From Sphingomonas sp. SUN019 (GTDB lineage Bacteria; Pseudomonadota; Alphaproteobacteria; Sphingomonadales; Sphingomonadaceae), in assembly GCF_024758705.1 (NCBI RefSeq), contig NZ_CP096971.1, forward strand, positions 3,315,501 to 3,379,500: a stretch of DNA of 64,000 nucleotides. Reading direction: 5' to 3'. Below the pieces are notes generated by a model, which saw nothing but the letters and a program-made list of their open reading frames with translations, did no database searches and was not told where the DNA came from. Positions within the stretch are counted from its first letter, which is position 1. Every line of letters begins with the position of its first letter. Made by a program: the position numbers and the translations under genes. Below, piece by piece: positions 9,196-20,566 of the stretch.

Positions 9196-10032
9196 ATGAT
9201 TTTCTCACATGAGTTCCGTATGATGGCCCAAGAGGGTCATCTGGCAAGCACATCACTTTTGGCGGGCTTCGAGGCGTTAGCAAAAATCGACTACGATAAA
9301 CCGGGGACGGTTTACTCAACGCTTTCTCTGCTCGCAACCGGTCTTGAAAGGACAATGAAGATCGGATTCATTCTCGATTACAAAGCTCGCAACGGTTTGA
9401 AAAATCCTACCGATAAACACCTTCGCAAGCTCGGTCACTCGATAACAGACCTCTACGATAAAATGAGAGAGGCAGCTCTACCTCGGTCAATTACTGACGG
9501 CTGGTTTGAAAAAAGTAGTGAACACGGTGAAATTATTACGATACTTTCAGAATTTTCTCGCGCTTCCCGCTATTACAATACTGATCAGCTCACCAATGGG
9601 CGGGATGATCCAGACCCACTACACCGATGGTTTGCTGTTCACATGAGAGTGGCGGAATCTGTCTTCAGTTACAGGCGGTTGAGTGTAATTATGGAACGAG
9701 CGCAAAGATATTGCGATGCACGAAAATTGTTCGGATGGGAAATGGGGCCGAAGGGTCAATACGATTTAACCGTGGATGTAACGTATCAGCTTGAGGTTGC
9801 GCGCTTGAGTCGTGGTCACTGTGTATGGACTATCGTCGAGATTTTAAAGCCAATCTACAGCCTTATCGATCGACTTACCCAAGAGGTTCACGAAATTGAA
9901 ATGCGGGAGAGAATAGACAATCTAACGGTCCCATACATGGTAGAGTTCTTTCCGTTCTGTCTCGCCGATAAAGCGACCGCCGTCAGACGGAAATCATGGA
10001 CAACGCTCTTTCACATCGCGGGTCGGGTTTAG
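9196..10032 (+). CDS. Uncharacterised helical protein, possibly HEPN-like; probable acquired gene
   Basis: A 278-residue protein I cannot assign. It is visibly much richer in A and T than all its neighbours and uses AT-ending codons (aaa, att, gat) that they avoid, which suggests recent transfer. It is mostly helical, with no signal peptide or membrane segment. The stretch LATGLERTMKIGF followed by HLRKLGHSITDLYDKM and SRASRYYNTD resembles a group of bacterial HEPN-like proteins of unknown role; RKLGH could be a degenerate R-x-H motif. There is no clear ribosome site before the ATG at 9196; an ATG at 9220 is an alternative. It is tail-to-tail with acs, 7 bases apart, and has no evident partner gene. 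Confidence 0.7.
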   Translation: MIFSHEFRMMAQEGHLASTSLLAGFEALAKIDYDKPGTVYSTLSLLATGLERTMKIGFILDYKARNGLKNPTDKHLRKLGHSITDLYDKMREAALPRSITDGWFEKSSEHGEIITILSEFSRASRYYNTDQLTNGRDDPDPLHRWFAVHMRVAESVFSYRRLSVIMERAQRYCDARKLFGWEMGPKGQYDLTVDVTYQLEVARLSRGHCVWTIVEILKPIYSLIDRLTQEVHEIEMRERIDNLTVPYMVEFFPFCLADKATAVRRKSWTTLFHIAGRV

Positions 10033-10039
10033 CAGGGCA

Positions 10040-11977
<1,938 letters not shown>

Positions 11978-12084
11978 GAAGCTCTCCTGTTGCGGGCGTG
12001 ATGGCGGTCGCCAAGCGGGTTTGCAAGACGGTTGGCGCGCGATGGGTTTCAGGTTAAAACTTATCGTACCAAGGGAGAATGACG

Positions 12085-13101
12085 ATGGCGGGCAATGTTC
12101 TGGTGACCGGCGGCAGCGGGTACATCGCGGGGTTCCTGATCCGGCAGCTGGCCGCGGCGGGGTGGACGATCAACACCACGATCCGGAGTCTCGCGAAGGA
12201 AGCCGCGGTGGTGCAGCGGCTGGGGGTGCCGGCGGAGCAGGTGCGCTTCTTCGCCGCCGATCTGGAGAACGATGCGGGCTGGGCGGAGGCGGTGGCGGGC
12301 TGTACGCACGTCGCGCATCTCGCCTCGCCATTCCCGGTCGATGTACCAAAGAACGAGGACGAATTGATCGTTCCGGCGCGCGAAGGGGCGCTGCGCGCGC
12401 TGCGGTTCGCGCGTGATGCGGGGGTGAAGCGGTTCGTGATGACCAGTTCGGCGGCGGCGATCGCTTATGGGCACGATCGCAGCCGGACCAGCTTCACCGA
12501 GGCCGACTGGACCAACGTCGATGCTGCGGGTGTGCAGCCGTACATCAAGTCGAAGACGATCGCCGAGCGCGCCGCGCGCGAGTGGGTGGCGCGCGAGGGC
12601 GGAGGGATCGAGTTCTGCACGGTGAACCCGGCGGCGATCCTCGGGCCGGTGCTGGGCGACGATTACGCCGCTTCGGTCGAGATCGTGAAGCGGCTGATGG
12701 ACGGATCGATTCCGGCGTGCCCCGACATCGGTTTCGGCATCGTCGACGTGCGCGACGTGGCCGACCTGCACGTCCGCGCGCTGACGGCCGAAGGCATGGC
12801 GGGCGAACGTTTCATCGCGTCGGGGCCGTTCATGAAGATGATCGACGTCGCGCGGGTGGTGAAGGCCGGGATGGGACCGGCGGCGCGCAAGGTTCCGACG
12901 CGGCGGCTGCCCGATTTCGCTGTACGGATCTTCGCGATATTCGATCCGGCGGTGCGGCAGCTGACCGGCGAGATCGGCAAGACCCGCGGGATGGACGCGT
13001 CCCATGCGAAGGCGGTGCTGGGATGGGAAGCGCGGCCTGTGGAGGGGACGATCCTGGAGACGGCGCGAAGCCTCGTGGAGCACGGGGTGGTGCGGGGTTA
13101 A
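12085..13101 (+). CDS. NAD(P)-dependent epimerase/dehydratase (dihydroflavonol-4-reductase-like)
   Basis: A 338-residue extended short-chain dehydrogenase. The Rossmann motif [13 protein letters not shown] is at the N-terminus, and the active site has Ser in [12 protein letters not shown] and the YIKSKTIAE Tyr-x3-Lys pair near residue 155. These enzymes reduce carbonyls of varied small molecules; the substrate is not evident. The ATG at 12085 is favoured over the in-frame ATG at 12079 because AAGGGAG at 12071-12077 is then correctly spaced. The stop overlaps the first base of a palindromic element that separates it from the convergent regulator gene. Confidence 0.88.
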   Translation: MAGNVLVTGGSGYIAGFLIRQLAAAGWTINTTIRSLAKEAAVVQRLGVPAEQVRFFAADLENDAGWAEAVAGCTHVAHLASPFPVDVPKNEDELIVPAREGALRALRFARDAGVKRFVMTSSAAAIAYGHDRSRTSFTEADWTNVDAAGVQPYIKSKTIAERAAREWVAREGGGIEFCTVNPAAILGPVLGDDYAASVEIVKRLMDGSIPACPDIGFGIVDVRDVADLHVRALTAEGMAGERFIASGPFMKMIDVARVVKAGMGPAARKVPTRRLPDFAVRIFAIFDPAVRQLTGEIGKTRGMDASHAKAVLGWEARPVEGTILETARSLVEHGVVRG

Positions 13102-13221
13102 TCCTCCCCTGCAAGGGGAGGTGGCGCGCGTTAGCGCGACGGAGGGGTGTCACCCTCCGTTACTGATGTCGACACCCCTCCGTCAGGCTTCGCCTGCCAC
13201 CTCCCCTTGCAGGGGAGGATT
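13100..13221. repeat. Nested palindromic element between convergent genes
   Basis: Outer arms 13100-13125 and 13196-13221 are exact 26-base inverted repeats (CCTCCCCTGCAAGGGGAGG core). An inner exact 14-base pair lies at 13138-13151 and 13171-13184. It fills the whole gap between the reductase and the ScfR gene, touching both stop codons, so it probably also acts as a bidirectional transcript end. Confidence 0.88.
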
Positions 13222-14577
13222 TTAGACCACCCGATACGGCACCACCCGCCGCACCTCCGGCTCCACCACGATCGCGCGATCGGTGGGCGGGAAGGCGCGC
13301 TGGTCGCAGTCGTCGCGCGGGCACAGGCGGCAGGAGATGCCGATCGGGGTCGGCGGGCCGGTTCTGTCGATCGCGTCGGCGTAGACGAAATCGCTGGCGT
13401 GGATCGCCTCGCAGCCCAGCGCCACGGCATAGCGCCGCGGGCTGCGGGCGAAGCGGCCCGACGGCTTCACCAGCCCCTTCGCCATCGACACGTAGCGCAC
13501 CCCGTCGGGCGTCTCGGCGTGCTGGACCAGGATGCGGTCGGGGATCGCGACCGCTTCGTGGACGTGCCACAAAGGACACGCACCGCCGAAGCGCGCGAAT
13601 TGCAGCCGCGTGGCGCTGTGCCGTTTGGTGATGTTGCCCGCCATGTCGACGCGGCAGAAATAGAACGGCACGCCCTCCACGCCGGGGCGCTGCAGCGTCG
13701 AGAGCCGGTGGCAGGCCTGTTCGAAACTCACCCCGAAGCGACGCGACAGGCGGTCGATGTCATGCCGCACATCGCGCGCGGCGGCGCGGAACGCGGCGTA
13801 CGGCATGACGAGCGCACCCGCGGCGTAATTGGCCAGACCGACCGACAGCAGGCGGCGTGCTTCGGGGCTGGAAAGGTCTGCGCCTGCGACGATGTCGGCG
13901 ATCGGATCGGCGAAGGCGGTCGCGGCGAGGCGGTGCGCGATCAGGAAGCGGCGGCTTTCGGGCGGGAGCGCGGCGTTGAGGGTGAGGGTCGCGCCATCGA
14001 AGCGGGCGAGCGGGGCGTCTTCATGCTGGTCGGTGGCGAGTGTGATCGCGAACCGAGAGAGCGCCTGTTCCACGTCGGAGGGGAAATCCTCCGCCGCCCG
14101 GTCCAGCACGTCGACGTAATTACCCGCCTCGTGGAACCAGTCGCGCACCGCTTCCCACGGCAAGCGCGCACCAGCGCCCGCTGTCATCGTTTCCTCCGCG
14201 ATCGCGAGCCGGTCCTCCGCAGCCCGCTTCGCCATGTGCAGCGCGACCAGGCGATCGGCGATCTCGGGGCGTTCCTCCGCCAGTCGCGCGGCGTCCTCGG
14301 CAGGCAATGGCGTCAGCGACGGATCGGCGAGCGCCGCGGCGAGCGCGGTCAGGCGGCGGGCGGGGGCCTCGCCCTCGATCGCCGCCAGCGTTTGCGGATA
14401 ATGTCGCGCAAGCGCCGCGACGACGGCGGCGGTCAGCGGGCGCTCGCCGCCTTCGAGTTGCGAAAGATAGCTGATCGACAGACCGAGCCGCGCCGCCATC
14501 GCGCGCTGGTTAAGGCCCGTGGCGCGACGCAACGCGCGAAGCTGATCGCCAGCGTAGAGACGAGTGCGACCCATCAA
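13222..14577 (-). CDS. pccR: Short-chain fatty acyl-CoA regulator (ScfR/PccR type), XRE-family
   Basis: A 451-residue transcription factor with an N-terminal XRE helix-turn-helix (residues about 8-62; GLNQRAMAARLGLSISYLSQLE), a central IrrE/ImmA-like region (with LIAHRLAATAF) and a C-terminal DUF2083-type domain ending in the Cys cluster GISCRLCPRDDCDQRAFPP. Proteins of this architecture sense short-chain acyl-CoAs; PccR of Rhodobacter sphaeroides controls propionyl-CoA carboxylase. Here it is divergent from pccB with 100 bases between starts, and that gap holds repeated TTCGCAA boxes. Control of the propionate operon and of its own gene is therefore the likely role. Confidence 0.9.
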   Translation of the reverse strand: MMGRTRLYAGDQLRALRRATGLNQRAMAARLGLSISYLSQLEGGERPLTAAVVAALARHYPQTLAAIEGEAPARRLTALAAALADPSLTPLPAEDAARLAEERPEIADRLVALHMAKRAAEDRLAIAEETMTAGAGARLPWEAVRDWFHEAGNYVDVLDRAAEDFPSDVEQALSRFAITLATDQHEDAPLARFDGATLTLNAALPPESRRFLIAHRLAATAFADPIADIVAGADLSSPEARRLLSVGLANYAAGALVMPYAAFRAAARDVRHDIDRLSRRFGVSFEQACHRLSTLQRPGVEGVPFYFCRVDMAGNITKRHSATRLQFARFGGACPLWHVHEAVAIPDRILVQHAETPDGVRYVSMAKGLVKPSGRFARSPRRYAVALGCEAIHASDFVYADAIDRTGPPTPIGISCRLCPRDDCDQRAFPPTDRAIVVEPEVRRVVPYRVV

Positions 14578-14587
14578 GCCAGGCTAG

Positions 14588-14632
14588 TTCGCAAATCTGC
14601 CTTTCGCAACTTCGCAAGTTCACATTTGCCAC
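14588..14632. promoter_or_regulatory. Candidate PccR/ScfR operator: repeated TTCGCAA boxes
   Basis: The divergent gap holds three copies of TTCGCAA followed by A, C or G, at 14588-14595, 14603-14610 and 14611-14618, plus a related TTTGCCAC at 14625-14632. The second and third copies abut. The PccR target as I recall it from R. sphaeroides is a pair of TTTGCAAA half-sites, so this is a close but not identical match. The boxes begin 10 bases before the pccR start and end 45 bases before pccB, suiting control of both. Confidence 0.65.
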
Positions 14633-14677
14633 GCGCGCTCCCCGAGGGCAGGAGGCGTGCACGCTCAGGAGATATGG

Positions 14678-16204
14678 ATGTCGTCGACGATCGCCGAACT
14701 CGCACGCCGCCGCGACGCCGCCCGGATGGGGGGCGGCGAGAAGCGCATCGCCGCGCAGCACGCCAAGGGCAAGCTGACCGCGCGCGAACGGCTTGATGTG
14801 TTGCTCGACGAGAATTCGTTTGAGGAACTCGACATGTTCGTCGAGCATAATTGCGTCGATTTCGGGATGCAGGATCAGGTCATTCCGGGCGACGGCGTGG
14901 TCACGGGATCGGGCACGATCAACGGGCGGCTGGTGTTCGTGTTCTCGCAGGACTTCACCGTCTTCGGCGGGTCGCTCAGCGAACGCCACGCGCAGAAAAT
15001 CTGCAAGGTCATGGACATGGCGCTGAAGGTCGGCGCGCCGGTGATCGGGCTGAACGACAGTGGTGGCGCGCGCATCCAGGAGGGGGTCGCCTCGCTTGGC
15101 GGCTATGCCGAGGTGTTCCAGCGCAACGTGCTGGCGTCGGGCGTGGTACCGCAGATCAGCCTCATCATGGGGCCATGCGCGGGCGGCGCGGTGTATTCGC
15201 CCGCGATGACCGACTTCATCTTCATGGTGAAGGATTCCAGCTACATGTTCGTCACCGGCCCCGATGTAGTGAAGACGGTGACGAATGAGGTCGTGACGCA
15301 GGAGGCGCTGGGCGGCGCGGTGACGCACACGACCAAGACGAGCGTCGCGGACAATGCGTTCGAGGACGATATCGAGGCGCTGCTGGCGGCGCGCGATTTC
15401 TTCGATTTCCTGCCCGAGTCCAACCGCGCGGGCGTGCCCGAGCGGCCGACCGCCGATGCGTGGGACCGGATCGAAGACAGCCTGGACACGCTGATTCCAG
15501 CAAGCGCCAATCAGCCGTATGACATGCACGAGGTCGTGCGGAAGGTGCTGGACGAGGGTGATTTCTTCGAGGTGCAGCCGAAGCACGCGGCCAACATCCT
15601 GATCGGTTTCGGGCGGATCGAGGGGCGGACGGTCGGCGTGGTCGCGAACCAGCCGATGGTGCTGGCTGGGGTGCTGGACATCAATTCGTCGAAGAAGGCG
15701 GCGCGCTTCGTGCGCTTCTGCGACGCGTTCGATATCGCGATCCTGACCTTCGTCGACGTGCCGGGGTTCCTGCCGGGTACGGCGCAAGAGCATAACGGTA
15801 TCATCAAGCACGGCGCGAAGCTGCTGTTCGCTTATGCCGAGGCGACCGTGCCCAAGATCACCGTCATCACGCGCAAGGCCTATGGCGGCGCGTATGACGT
15901 GATGGCGTCGAAGCATCTGCGCGGCGATCTGAACTACGCCTGGCCGACCGCCGAGATCGCGGTGATGGGGGCGAAGGGCGCGGTGGAGATCATTTTCCGC
16001 GGCAAAACGACGGACGAGATCGCTGAGCGGACGGCGGAATATGAAGCCCGGTTCGCCAACCCGTTCGTGGCGGCGAGCAAGGGGTTCATCGACGAAGTGA
16101 TCCAGCCGCATTCCACCCGGCGGCGGATCGCGCTGGGGCTACGGAAACTGCGCGGGAAGCAGCTGGAGAATCCGTGGAAGAAGCATGACAATATCCCTCT
16201 CTGA
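14678..16204 (+). CDS. pccB: Propionyl-CoA carboxylase, beta (carboxyltransferase) subunit
   Basis: A 508-residue carboxyltransferase that transfers the carboxyl group from biotin on PccA to propionyl-CoA, giving (S)-methylmalonyl-CoA. The two crotonase-like halves are both present: the N-terminal half has [17 protein letters not shown] and [12 protein letters not shown], the C-terminal half has [23 protein letters not shown] and [12 protein letters not shown]. The ATG at 14678 follows AGGAG by 6 bases; an in-frame GTG at 14657 lacks support. It is the first gene of the propionate operon, downstream of the ScfR boxes. Substrate choice (propionyl rather than acetyl) is inferred from mce and mutase in the same operon. 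Confidence 0.95.
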   Translation: MSSTIAELARRRDAARMGGGEKRIAAQHAKGKLTARERLDVLLDENSFEELDMFVEHNCVDFGMQDQVIPGDGVVTGSGTINGRLVFVFSQDFTVFGGSLSERHAQKICKVMDMALKVGAPVIGLNDSGGARIQEGVASLGGYAEVFQRNVLASGVVPQISLIMGPCAGGAVYSPAMTDFIFMVKDSSYMFVTGPDVVKTVTNEVVTQEALGGAVTHTTKTSVADNAFEDDIEALLAARDFFDFLPESNRAGVPERPTADAWDRIEDSLDTLIPASANQPYDMHEVVRKVLDEGDFFEVQPKHAANILIGFGRIEGRTVGVVANQPMVLAGVLDINSSKKAARFVRFCDAFDIAILTFVDVPGFLPGTAQEHNGIIKHGAKLLFAYAEATVPKITVITRKAYGGAYDVMASKHLRGDLNYAWPTAEIAVMGAKGAVEIIFRGKTTDEIAERTAEYEARFANPFVAASKGFIDEVIQPHSTRRRIALGLRKLRGKQLENPWKKHDNIPL

Positions 16205-16772
16205 TCCGGTCGCAAGCCGATCATCGAAGCGGCGCAAGGTCTGGCTGCGGATTGCCGGTGGCTTGGCGCTGGTGCTTCTTGCGCTTGTAGCGGCCGGGGT
16301 GTTGCGAGCGCGATCTTTCGACAGCGGTCCACCACCACCGTCTCTTGCGGTGTCGGGGCAACTTCCGATTACGTTGCCGGATGGTCGACGTGCACACTTG
16401 CGCGACATGATCCGGCCGGGGATACCGACCGTCATTAACCTTTGGGCAAGCTGGTGTGGCCCCTGCCGGAGTGAAGCGCCACGCTTGGCCGAGTTGCGGC
16501 GGTACGGGCGCAATCAACTCAATCTTGTACATCTTAACGTCAGGGACGCGGCGTCATCGGCGCAGGACCGCGCCGATTTTCTCACTGCTGTCGGGCTGCC
16601 TTCTTCGAGTTATGCAGTCTTGGATGACGGACGGATTGGCGAACTGACCAGTGCCGCTAACAGTCTCATTCCCCGCACCATTGTCTTTGATGGATCCGGG
16701 ACGCCGATTGCGACCATAACCGGCTACAAGCCTTTGGCGCTCGCACGGATCAAAGAGCTGGTAAGTCGATGA
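16185..16772 (+). CDS. Membrane-anchored TlpA/ResA-like thiol-disulfide protein
   Basis: A 195-residue thioredoxin-fold protein with one N-terminal membrane helix ([18 protein letters not shown]) and the active site [19 protein letters not shown] near residue 93, so the domain faces the periplasm. It probably reduces or exchanges disulfides of envelope proteins. Its start overlaps the end of pccB by 20 bases. Base composition is visibly less GC-rich than pccB and mce on either side. No link to propionate metabolism is obvious; together with the next small gene it looks like an insertion between pccB and mce. Confidence 0.85.
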   Translation: MTISLSDPVASRSSKRRKVWLRIAGGLALVLLALVAAGVLRARSFDSGPPPPSLAVSGQLPITLPDGRRAHLRDMIRPGIPTVINLWASWCGPCRSEAPRLAELRRYGRNQLNLVHLNVRDAASSAQDRADFLTAVGLPSSSYAVLDDGRIGELTSAANSLIPRTIVFDGSGTPIATITGYKPLALARIKELVSR

Positions 16773-16788
16773 CCGTTGGAGACAATTG

Positions 16789-16947
16789 ATGCGGACCTAC
16801 ACTGCTCGAATGAGCTTCACCGTACCCACCGGTACTAAGGCACGATGGAAAAAAATAGCAAAGGCGCAAGGGATGTCGCTGAGCGAACTCATTCGTCGAG
16901 CTACTGCTGAAGATCGTCTCCGCGTGGATGATACGGTGATCCGATGA
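16789..16947 (+). CDS. Small ribbon-helix-helix (CopG/Arc-like) protein
   Basis: A 52-residue frame that starts at ATG 16789 (an alternative ATG is at 16810) and ends in TGA overlapping the ATG of mce by 4 bases. The product has the RHH order: a beta strand MSFTVPTGT, helix KARWKKIAKAQG, a turn, and helix MSLSELIRRATAEDRL. Such proteins are DNA-binding dimers and often antitoxins, but no toxin gene lies beside it. Composition resembles the preceding redoxin and is AT-richer than the operon. Being translationally coupled to mce, it is probably expressed. Confidence 0.68.
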   Translation: MRTYTARMSFTVPTGTKARWKKIAKAQGMSLSELIRRATAEDRLRVDDTVIR

Positions 16948-17363
16948 ACCTCGGCCGCCTCAACCATGTCGGCGTCGCGACGCCGTCGATCGAGAAGTCG
17001 ATCGCGACCTATCGCACGCTGCTCGGCGCGGAGGCGATCGGGGCGCCGTTCGATCTGCCTGCGCAGGGCGTCAAAGTCTGCTTCATCGATGCGCCGAACA
17101 CGCAGATCGAGTTGATCGAGCCGTATGACGAGAGCTCGCCGATCGCGGGGTATCTGAAGAAGAACCCGGCGGGGGGGCAGCATCATGTTTGTTTCGAGGT
17201 GCCCGACATCACGCAAGCCGTCTTCGAGCTGAAGGCGAACGGCGCGACGGTGCTGGGCGAACCGCGGATCGGCGCGCACGGGACGCCGATCGTGTTCGTC
17301 CATCCGAAGGATTTCGGCGGCGTGCTGGTGGAATTGATGGAGACGCCGAGGGAGGCGCACTGA
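16944..17363 (+). CDS. mce: Methylmalonyl-CoA epimerase
   Basis: A 139-residue vicinal-oxygen-chelate enzyme that interconverts (S)- and (R)-methylmalonyl-CoA, the step between PccAB and the mutase. The N-terminus LNHVGVATPSIEKSIATY carries the first metal His, QHHVCFEVPDI the second and VLVELME the metal Glu near the C-terminus. Length and pattern are standard. Its ATG overlaps the stop of the small RHH gene. A palindromic element follows. Confidence 0.95.
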   Translation: MNLGRLNHVGVATPSIEKSIATYRTLLGAEAIGAPFDLPAQGVKVCFIDAPNTQIELIEPYDESSPIAGYLKKNPAGGQHHVCFEVPDITQAVFELKANGATVLGEPRIGAHGTPIVFVHPKDFGGVLVELMETPREAH

Positions 17364-17370
17364 CCACAGC

Positions 17371-17474
17371 CCGCTCATCCCGAGGAGGCATTGAGCTTGT
17401 CGAAATGCCTTCTCGAAGGATCGTGGTTCGAGACGATGCTTCGACAAGCTCGGCATCTCCTCACCATGAGCGGG
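17371..17474. repeat. Palindromic element, CGCTCATCC-GAGGAG family
   Basis: Imperfect inverted arms at about 17371-17390 and 17454-17474 (CCCGCTCAT against ATGAGCGGG), with inner complementary TTGAGCTTGTCGAA and TTCGACAAGCTCGG. The same family occurs at 24796-24922 and in degenerate form near 29969-30144. It fills the gap between mce and the hydratase, ending about 26 bases before the latter's ATG. Confidence 0.75.
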
Positions 17475-17500
17475 CAGGGAAACGAATCTAGGAGAGAAGA

Positions 17501-18289
17501 ATGCCCGAATACGAGACGATCCTGACCGAGAAGCGCGGCGACGTGATGGTCATCACGTTGAACCGCCCCGAGCGCCTGAACGCCGCGCCGCCGCAGATGG
17601 CGGATGATCTGGCGGTGGCGCTGCGCAACCTGGACGGCGCGCGCGCGGTGCTGATCACCGGGCAGGGGCGGGCGTTCTGTTCGGGGGCCGACCTGCAGGC
17701 GCGTGGCGGCGCGAGCGCGGTCAGCGGCGGCGATGTCAGTCATCAGGCGCTGTCGCGGCACTATAACCCGACGATGGTGGTGCTGAGCGAACTCGACGTG
17801 CCGATCGTCACTGCGGTCAATGGTCCGGCGGCGGGTGTGGGGTGTTCGATCGCGCTGTGCGGCGATTTCGTCGTAGCGGGAAAGAGCGCGTATTTCTTGC
17901 AGGCGTTCGTTAATATCGGGCTGGTGCCGGACGGCGGATCGACGTGGATTCTCGCCAAGACATTGGGCAAGGCGCGCGCGACGCAGATGATGATGCTGGG
18001 CGAACGGATTTCGGCCGAGCAGGCGGAAAGCTGGGGCCTGATCTACAAGGCGGTAGAAGATGCGGCGCTGATGGACGAGGCGCTGGCGCTGGCGACGCGG
18101 CTGGCGGCGGGGCCGACCGTGGCGCTGGGATCGATGCGGCGCACGATCAAGCTGGCGCTGGACGGGTCGTTCGAACAGGTGTTGGCGGCGGAGGCCGCGG
18201 GGCAGCGGATCGCGGGCGGATCGGCCGATGCGCGCGAGGGGGGGCGGAGCTTCCTCGAGAAGCGCAAGCCGGTGTTTGCGGGGAAGTGA
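17501..18289 (+). CDS. Enoyl-CoA hydratase/isomerase family protein (PaaG-like)
   Basis: A 262-residue crotonase-fold enzyme. The oxyanion-hole segments FCSGADL and NGPAAGVGCSIAL are present, and the catalytic loop reads GLVPDGGSTWIL, where Asp replaces one of the paired hydratase Glu residues, as in the PaaG isomerase group. AGGAG is well placed before the ATG. Its position between mce and the mutase suggests work on short or branched acyl-CoAs that drain into propionyl-CoA, but this is inference. Confidence 0.87.
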   Translation: MPEYETILTEKRGDVMVITLNRPERLNAAPPQMADDLAVALRNLDGARAVLITGQGRAFCSGADLQARGGASAVSGGDVSHQALSRHYNPTMVVLSELDVPIVTAVNGPAAGVGCSIALCGDFVVAGKSAYFLQAFVNIGLVPDGGSTWILAKTLGKARATQMMMLGERISAEQAESWGLIYKAVEDAALMDEALALATRLAAGPTVALGSMRRTIKLALDGSFEQVLAAEAAGQRIAGGSADAREGGRSFLEKRKPVFAGK

Positions 18290-18308
18290 GCTCTGCCCCC
18301 ACAGCTTT

Positions 18309-18416
18309 ACCACCCCGGCGAACGCCGGGGTCCAGTGTCGAGGTATCTTGTGACTGAGGACTTCGCTCCGTTCCGACGACCTTTGCAACTGGACCCCGGC
18401 GTTCGCCGGGGAGGTG
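18309..18416. repeat. Palindromic element, CCCCGGCG-AACGCCGGGG family, carrying the mutase ribosome site
   Basis: Arms 18309-18335 and 18389-18416 are near-perfect inverted repeats, each itself palindromic around CCCCGGCG-CGCCGGGG. The right arm ends in GGGGAGGTGAG, and GGAGGTGA at 18409-18416 is the best Shine-Dalgarno match for the mutase ATG at 18425. The same family occurs at 20581-20651, 28602-28712 and as a half copy at 37704-37734. Confidence 0.88.
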
Positions 18417-18424
18417 AGTAAGAA

Positions 18425-20566
18425 ATGACCGACACGAAACCCACCCTCGACGACTGGGCCGCCGCCGCCGCGAAGGAGGTGAAGGGCGCGGACCTGACGT
18501 GGCCGACGCCGGAGGGGATCGACGTCAAGCCGCTCTACACTGCCGAGGACGTGACCGAAGACCCAGGCCTGCCCGGCTTCGCGCCGTTCACGCGCGGGGT
18601 GCGCGCGTCGATGTATGCGGGGCGGCCGTGGACGATCCGGCAATATGCGGGTTTCTCGACTGCGGAGGAATCGAACGCCTTCTACCGCCGCAACCTGGCT
18701 GCGGGGCAGAAGGGGCTTTCGGTCGCGTTCGACCTCGCGACGCATCGCGGCTACGATTCCGATCACCCGCGCGTGACCGGCGACGTCGGCAAGGCGGGCG
18801 TCGCGATCGACAGCGTCGAGGACATGAAGATCCTGTTCGACGGCATCCCGCTCGACCAGATGAGCGTCAGCATGACGATGAACGGCGCGGTCATCCCGAT
18901 CCTCGCCTTCTTCATTGTCGCGGGGGAAGAACAGGGCGTGCCCCGCGCCAAACTCGACGGAACCATCCAGAACGACATCCTGAAGGAGTTCATGGTCCGC
19001 AACACATATATCTACCCGCCCGAACCATCGATGCGCATCATCAGCGATATCTTCGGTTACACCAGCCGCGAGATGCCGAAGTTCAACAGCATCTCGATCA
19101 GCGGCTATCATATGCAGGAGGCGGGGGCGACGCAGCTGCATGAGCTGGCGTTCACGATCGCCGACGGCATGGAATATGTGAAATACGGCGTTGCTTCCGG
19201 CCTCGACATCGACAAGTTCGCCGGGCGGCTGTCGTTCTTCTTCGCGATCGGCATGAATTTCTTCATGGAGATCGCGAAACTGCGCGCCGCGCGGGTGCTG
19301 TGGCACCGCGTGATGACGCAATTGGGCGCGAAGGACGAACGCAGCAAGATGCTGCGGACGCATTGCCAGACCAGTGGTGTGTCGCTGACCGAGCAGGACC
19401 CGTATAACAACGTCATGCGCACCACCATTGAGGCGATGGCGGCGATGCTGGGCGGTACGCAGTCGCTTCACACCAACGCGCTGGACGAGGCGATCGCGCT
19501 CCCCACCGATTTCTCCGCCCGCATCGCGCGCAACACGCAGATCGTGATCCAGGAAGAAACGGGCATGACGAAGGTCGTCGATCCCTTGGGCGGCAGTTAT
19601 TACGTCGAGAGCCTGACGCAAAGCCTGGTCGACGGCGCGTGGGAGATCATCGAGCGCGTGCAGGCCGAAGGCGGGATGGCGAAGGCGGTGGCCGCCGGCT
19701 GGCCCAAGGCAATGATCGAGGAAGCGAGCGCGGCTCGCGCGGCTCGGGTCGATCGCGGTGAGGACGTGATTGTCGGGGTCAACAAATACAAGCTCGCGCA
19801 GCAGGATGCTATCGAGATCCTCGACGTGGATAACTTCGCGGTGCGGGAATCGCAGATCCGGCGGATCGAGCGGGTGAAGGCGACGCGGGATGAGGCGGCG
19901 TGCCAGTCCGCGCTGGATGCGTTGCGCGAGGGTGCGAAGGGTAGCGGGAATCTCCTCGCGCTCGCCGTCGACGCCGCCCGCACTCGCGCCACGCTCGGGG
20001 AAATCTCGCAGGCGATGGAGGATGTGTTCGGCCGCTATGGGACTCAGCCGACGCCGGTGAAGGGTATCTACGGCGGCGCATATGTCGACGACGCGCGCTG
20101 GGCGCGGCTTGAGGACGGCGTGGAGGCGACCGAACGGCGGCTGGGGCGCAAACCGCGGATGCTGGTCGCCAAGATGGGGCAGGACGGGCACGATCGCGGC
20201 GCGAACCTCGTGTCGTCGATGTTCGGTGATCTGGGGTTTGAGATCGTGCCGGGGCCGTTGTTCCAGACCCCGTCCGAAGCCGCGAAGCTGGCGCTCGAAA
20301 AGGACGTCGACGTCGTCGGCGCGTCCAGCCTCGCGGCGGGGCACAAGACGTTGATCCCCGAGCTGATCGGTCACCTGAAGGACGCCGGTCGCGCCGATAT
20401 CAAGGTGATCGCGGGCGGGGTGATCCCCGCGCAGGATTACCAGGCGCTGCGTGACGCCGGGGTGCAGGCGATCTTCGGCCCCGGCACCAATTTGATCCAG
20501 GCGGCGGAGGAGGTGTTGCGGCTGCTCGGCCACAATATGCCGCCGCAAGAGGAAGCTGCTGAATGA
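18425..20566 (+). CDS. scpA: Methylmalonyl-CoA mutase, single-chain
   Basis: A 713-residue adenosylcobalamin enzyme that converts (R)-methylmalonyl-CoA to succinyl-CoA. The N-terminal TIM barrel (to about residue 560) includes [19 protein letters not shown] and [20 protein letters not shown]; the C-terminal domain carries the cobalamin-binding [13 protein letters not shown] with the base-on His. As a full-length large-subunit chain it resembles the homodimeric ScpA type. Its ribosome site is supplied by the preceding palindromic element, and its stop overlaps the next ATG. No MeaB-type chaperone gene is seen in the window. Confidence 0.97.
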   Translation: MTDTKPTLDDWAAAAAKEVKGADLTWPTPEGIDVKPLYTAEDVTEDPGLPGFAPFTRGVRASMYAGRPWTIRQYAGFSTAEESNAFYRRNLAAGQKGLSVAFDLATHRGYDSDHPRVTGDVGKAGVAIDSVEDMKILFDGIPLDQMSVSMTMNGAVIPILAFFIVAGEEQGVPRAKLDGTIQNDILKEFMVRNTYIYPPEPSMRIISDIFGYTSREMPKFNSISISGYHMQEAGATQLHELAFTIADGMEYVKYGVASGLDIDKFAGRLSFFFAIGMNFFMEIAKLRAARVLWHRVMTQLGAKDERSKMLRTHCQTSGVSLTEQDPYNNVMRTTIEAMAAMLGGTQSLHTNALDEAIALPTDFSARIARNTQIVIQEETGMTKVVDPLGGSYYVESLTQSLVDGAWEIIERVQAEGGMAKAVAAGWPKAMIEEASAARAARVDRGEDVIVGVNKYKLAQQDAIEILDVDNFAVRESQIRRIERVKATRDEAACQSALDALREGAKGSGNLLALAVDAARTRATLGEISQAMEDVFGRYGTQPTPVKGIYGGAYVDDARWARLEDGVEATERRLGRKPRMLVAKMGQDGHDRGANLVSSMFGDLGFEIVPGPLFQTPSEAAKLALEKDVDVVGASSLAAGHKTLIPELIGHLKDAGRADIKVIAGGVIPAQDYQALRDAGVQAIFGPGTNLIQAAEEVLRLLGHNMPPQEEAAE

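Noticed and set aside
13100..13221. Clustered short repeats considered as a CRISPR array
   Set aside because: The repeats are inverted and nested, not direct repeats with regular spacers, and no cas gene is present.
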